Shown: positions 10,850 through 12,702 of the stretch, one piece after another
Position numbering within the stretch: position 1 is the stretch's first letter
Layout of the letters: every line of letters begins with the position of its first letter
Assembly (NCBI GenBank): GCA_017609945.1
Contig: JAFCCZ010000019.1
Coordinates: 1 to 12,702, forward strand
Reading direction: 5' to 3'
Length of the DNA: 12,702 nt
DNA from: Candidatus Iainarchaeum sp.
GTDB lineage: Archaea; Iainarchaeota; Iainarchaeia; Iainarchaeales; GCA-2688035
Notes under the pieces: model-generated
The model's database searches: none
Told to the model about the DNA's origin: nothing
The model's input: only the letters and a program-made list of their open reading frames with translations
Translations under genes and position numbers: made by a program

Positions 10850-12148
10850 GCGCTTGACCTGGACATTTACCATTCGGCAGAGCAGTTGGAGAAGGGATTC
10901 ACTACACTCACCCTAAAGAACGGCTTCAGGAAAAAGGATATTGAGGACATTACCAACTTCCTGAACGACATGGCTGCTTTGGGAGTAAAGCCAATTCGCT
11001 TGAAGAAGCAGCTGTATGTTTTGAGGAAGATTACTGGGCTGTTGAAGAAGCCTTACAGGGCCTGCAGCAAAGAAGACCTGATGGAGCTCGCTAGAAAGAT
11101 TGATTCAATCAAAAACCACAGCGAGTGGACAAAATACGATAGGAAGGTTGTCTTAAAACGCTTTTACCGCTGGCTGAATGGCGATGAAGAGTACCCAAAG
11201 AGCATTAAATGGCTCAAGCTGAAAGACCCGAAAAACAGCATTCTCCCTGAGGAGCTGCTGACTGAAGAAGAGATTATCAGGGCAGTTGATGCCGCCAAAT
11301 ACCTGAGGGACAAGACCTTTATTTACACCTTGTATGAAAGCGGCTGCAGAATTGGGGAGATTCTCACTCTTCAAATCAAGAATGTTTCTTTTGGAGAGCA
11401 CGTTACTTCCCTTATTGTTGCCGGCAAAACCGGGCAGAGGCGGGTTCCACTTGTTTCCTCTACTTCCTACCTGTCCATCTGGCTTTCAATGCACCCCTTC
11501 AAGGACAATCCCAACGCTCCCTTGTGGACAAAGGTTGTTGACAAGTGGCATCCCCAAAGCATGGGAGTACTGAGCTATAAGGGAGCCCAGAAAATGCTGC
11601 GGGTTGCTTTCAGGAGAGCTGAAATAAGGAAAAGGCCAAGCCCGCACCTGTTCAGGCACAGCAGGGCAACACACCTTGCAAAGCATTTAACCGAAGCGCA
11701 GCTGAAGGAGTATTTTGGCTGGACTCAGTCAAGCGACATGGCTGCACGCTATGTCCATCTCTCTGGAAGAGACGTTGATACTGCAATAATGAAATTGCAC
11801 GGAATTAAGGTGGAAGAAACCGAAGAGGAAATGAAGCTGCGCCAGGTCAAGTGCCCAAGGTGCAAGGAGGAAAACCCTTCCAATTTCTCGCTGTGCAAAA
11901 GATGCGGTGCAGCGCTTAACCCAAAGGTTGCTATGGAAGCAAGGGAGAACAAGGAAGGCATGGCTTTGCAGATTATGCAAGCAATTCTCAAGGACGTTCA
12001 GAAGTTGCAGAGCCAGGGAATCAATTTGCAGGAATTTAGTGAGTTCATGGAACAGTGGGTTAATTCAGACAGACAATTGCCGAAACAACCACCCATTTTA
12101 AAAACCAGGGGCAACGGGAATGCTATTGTTAAGGAGCTGGGTAGATGA
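10847..12148 (+). CDS. Tyrosine recombinase/integrase with C-terminal zinc ribbon
   Basis: The 433-residue protein has an N-terminal helical DNA-binding domain (about 10-125) and a catalytic domain with the full set of active-site residues. R168 lies in SGCRIGEILTL, K194 in AGKTGQRRVPL, H267 and R270 in PHLFRHSRATHLA, W292 in the GW pair and nucleophile Y302 in AARYVHLSG. After residue 330 it carries CPRC (336-339) and CKRC (350-353), a four-cysteine zinc ribbon, and a helical, glutamine-rich tail of about 75 residues. It cuts and rejoins DNA to integrate or excise an element, or resolves circles. It lies 71 bases after tRNA-Tyr, a typical attachment neighbourhood. AGGTGGT precedes the ATG. 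The zinc ribbon and tail are beyond the XerA-type core. The next gene overlaps by ATGA. Confidence 0.93.
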   Translation: MALDLDIYHSAEQLEKGFTTLTLKNGFRKKDIEDITNFLNDMAALGVKPIRLKKQLYVLRKITGLLKKPYRACSKEDLMELARKIDSIKNHSEWTKYDRKVVLKRFYRWLNGDEEYPKSIKWLKLKDPKNSILPEELLTEEEIIRAVDAAKYLRDKTFIYTLYESGCRIGEILTLQIKNVSFGEHVTSLIVAGKTGQRRVPLVSSTSYLSIWLSMHPFKDNPNAPLWTKVVDKWHPQSMGVLSYKGAQKMLRVAFRRAEIRKRPSPHLFRHSRATHLAKHLTEAQLKEYFGWTQSSDMAARYVHLSGRDVDTAIMKLHGIKVEETEEEMKLRQVKCPRCKEENPSNFSLCKRCGAALNPKVAMEARENKEGMALQIMQAILKDVQKLQSQGINLQEFSEFMEQWVNSDRQLPKQPPILKTRGNGNAIVKELGR

Positions 12149-12702
12149 AAGAGGAAGAGAAGGATTTTGAGAAGAGGCTTGTCAGGGACTTCAGCTTTGA
12201 GTTGGAGTTTGATAAGCAAAAACTGCAAAAGTTTGCGGAAAAGGCAAACATGTCCCTGGACTTTGTCCCAGAACAGGCGCTATATGATTTGAATTGCGGC
12301 AAGCTTGTTGACAACCGATTTGTAATCAACAATGCTGGCTTGCTGTTCTTTGCAAAGCAGCCGGAAAGAAGGTTGAGACAAAGCTATATAACCTGTGTAA
12401 GGTACCATGGCAACACAATGATTTCAGCAATAGACAGAAAAGATTTTTACGGCGACTTAGTATCTCAAGTTGAGGCAGCGGAAGATTTTGTCAAAAGGCA
12501 CACGCGGCTTGCATTCAAAATGGATGGCTTCAATAGAATAGACATCGAAGAATACCCTTATACGGCGATTAGGGAAGCAATAATTAACGCTGTCTGCCAC
12601 AGGGACTATGACATAGAAAACAACACTTTTGTAAACGTCTTTGATGACCGAATTGAAATAATCTCCCCAGGTAGCATCCCAAACGGCTTAACATTGAAAG
12701 AG
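12145..12702 (+). CDS. RecG/Schlafen-like protein with HATPase_c_4 domain, partial (right edge)
   Basis: The first 186 residues are open to the window end. NNAGLLFFAKQP (62-73) and SYITCVRYHGN (80-90), then the helix DLVSQVEAAEDFVKRHTRLAF, match the linker of the AlbA_2 plus HATPase_c_4 family (often labelled RecG-like). PYTAIREAIINAVCHRDYD (138-156) is the GHKL N-box with N148, and IEIISPGSIPNGL (170-182) is the following motif. Such proteins normally begin with a Schlafen/AlbA_2 DNA-binding domain of 120 or more residues; here it is absent and a 20-residue charged leader replaces it. The start is firm because ATGA overlaps the integrase stop, so the two proteins are co-translated. It is plausibly an ATP-dependent regulator or cofactor of the integrase; the C-terminal part is off the edge. 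Confidence 0.8.
   Translation, partial: MKEEEKDFEKRLVRDFSFELEFDKQKLQKFAEKANMSLDFVPEQALYDLNCGKLVDNRFVINNAGLLFFAKQPERRLRQSYITCVRYHGNTMISAIDRKDFYGDLVSQVEAAEDFVKRHTRLAFKMDGFNRIDIEEYPYTAIREAIINAVCHRDYDIENNTFVNVFDDRIEIISPGSIPNGLTLKE

Noticed and set aside
1..12702. CRISPR array, insertion sequence with terminal repeats, or rRNA
   Set aside because: No regularly spaced repeats, no transposase and no rRNA-like sequence were seen on either strand.

Overview
The window reads as archaeal DNA, most likely from a small-genome (DPANN-like) or deep euryarchaeal lineage; the exact taxon cannot be named from sequence alone. The evidence is direct. Two tRNA genes carry introns at the archaeal 37/38 position and fold into bulge-helix-bulge splice sites. 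Most genes have an A/T-rich TATA box 24-35 bases before the start codon or tRNA, which implies leaderless mRNAs. The protein families (PemK/MazF with a ribbon-helix-helix partner, CPA2 antiporter, DUF116, YkgJ-type cysteine protein, DUF2666-like protein, tyrosine integrase with zinc ribbon) fit archaea.

Layout. 1-571 (minus): a 36-residue ORF translationally coupled to a LAGLIDADG homing endonuclease that runs off the left edge. 555-740: a large imperfect palindrome with mirrored TATA and Shine-Dalgarno elements. 778-1221: a purine-type phosphoribosyltransferase. 1260-1369: intron-containing tRNA-Glu(CUC). 1423-2198: an overlapping three-gene operon (antitoxin, PemK/MazF toxin, small zinc-ribbon-like protein) bounded by the tRNA-Glu 3' end and a 17-base partial copy of it, like a tiny tRNA-targeted island. 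2312-4428: a KefB-like antiporter convergent with a two-CBS-domain protein. 4491-4605: a possible small RNA or tRNA relic. 4698-4892: a two-helix membrane peptide. 4949-7606 (minus): a surface lipoprotein with a C-terminal membrane anchor, then a minimal DEAD-box helicase. 7732-9052: a hydrophobic 39-residue ORF, DUF116 and a convergent YkgJ-type protein. 9115-10776: tRNA-Thr(UGU), a DUF2666-like protein, a PAP2 phosphatase and intron-containing tRNA-Tyr(GUA). 10847-12702: a tyrosine recombinase with a zinc ribbon, overlapping by ATGA with a RecG/Schlafen-like ATPase-domain protein that starts without the usual AlbA_2 domain and is cut by the right edge.

Housekeeping genes are interspersed with mobile-type genes placed next to tRNAs. 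The most noteworthy items are the att-like duplication around the toxin cassette, the palindrome beside the homing endonuclease, the integrase/ATPase gene pair with a palindromic operator candidate, and the DUF116 frame break. No CRISPR array, rRNA or intact insertion sequence is visible. Apart from the palindrome (about 200 bases) and 4429-4697 (about 270 bases), intergenic gaps are short.
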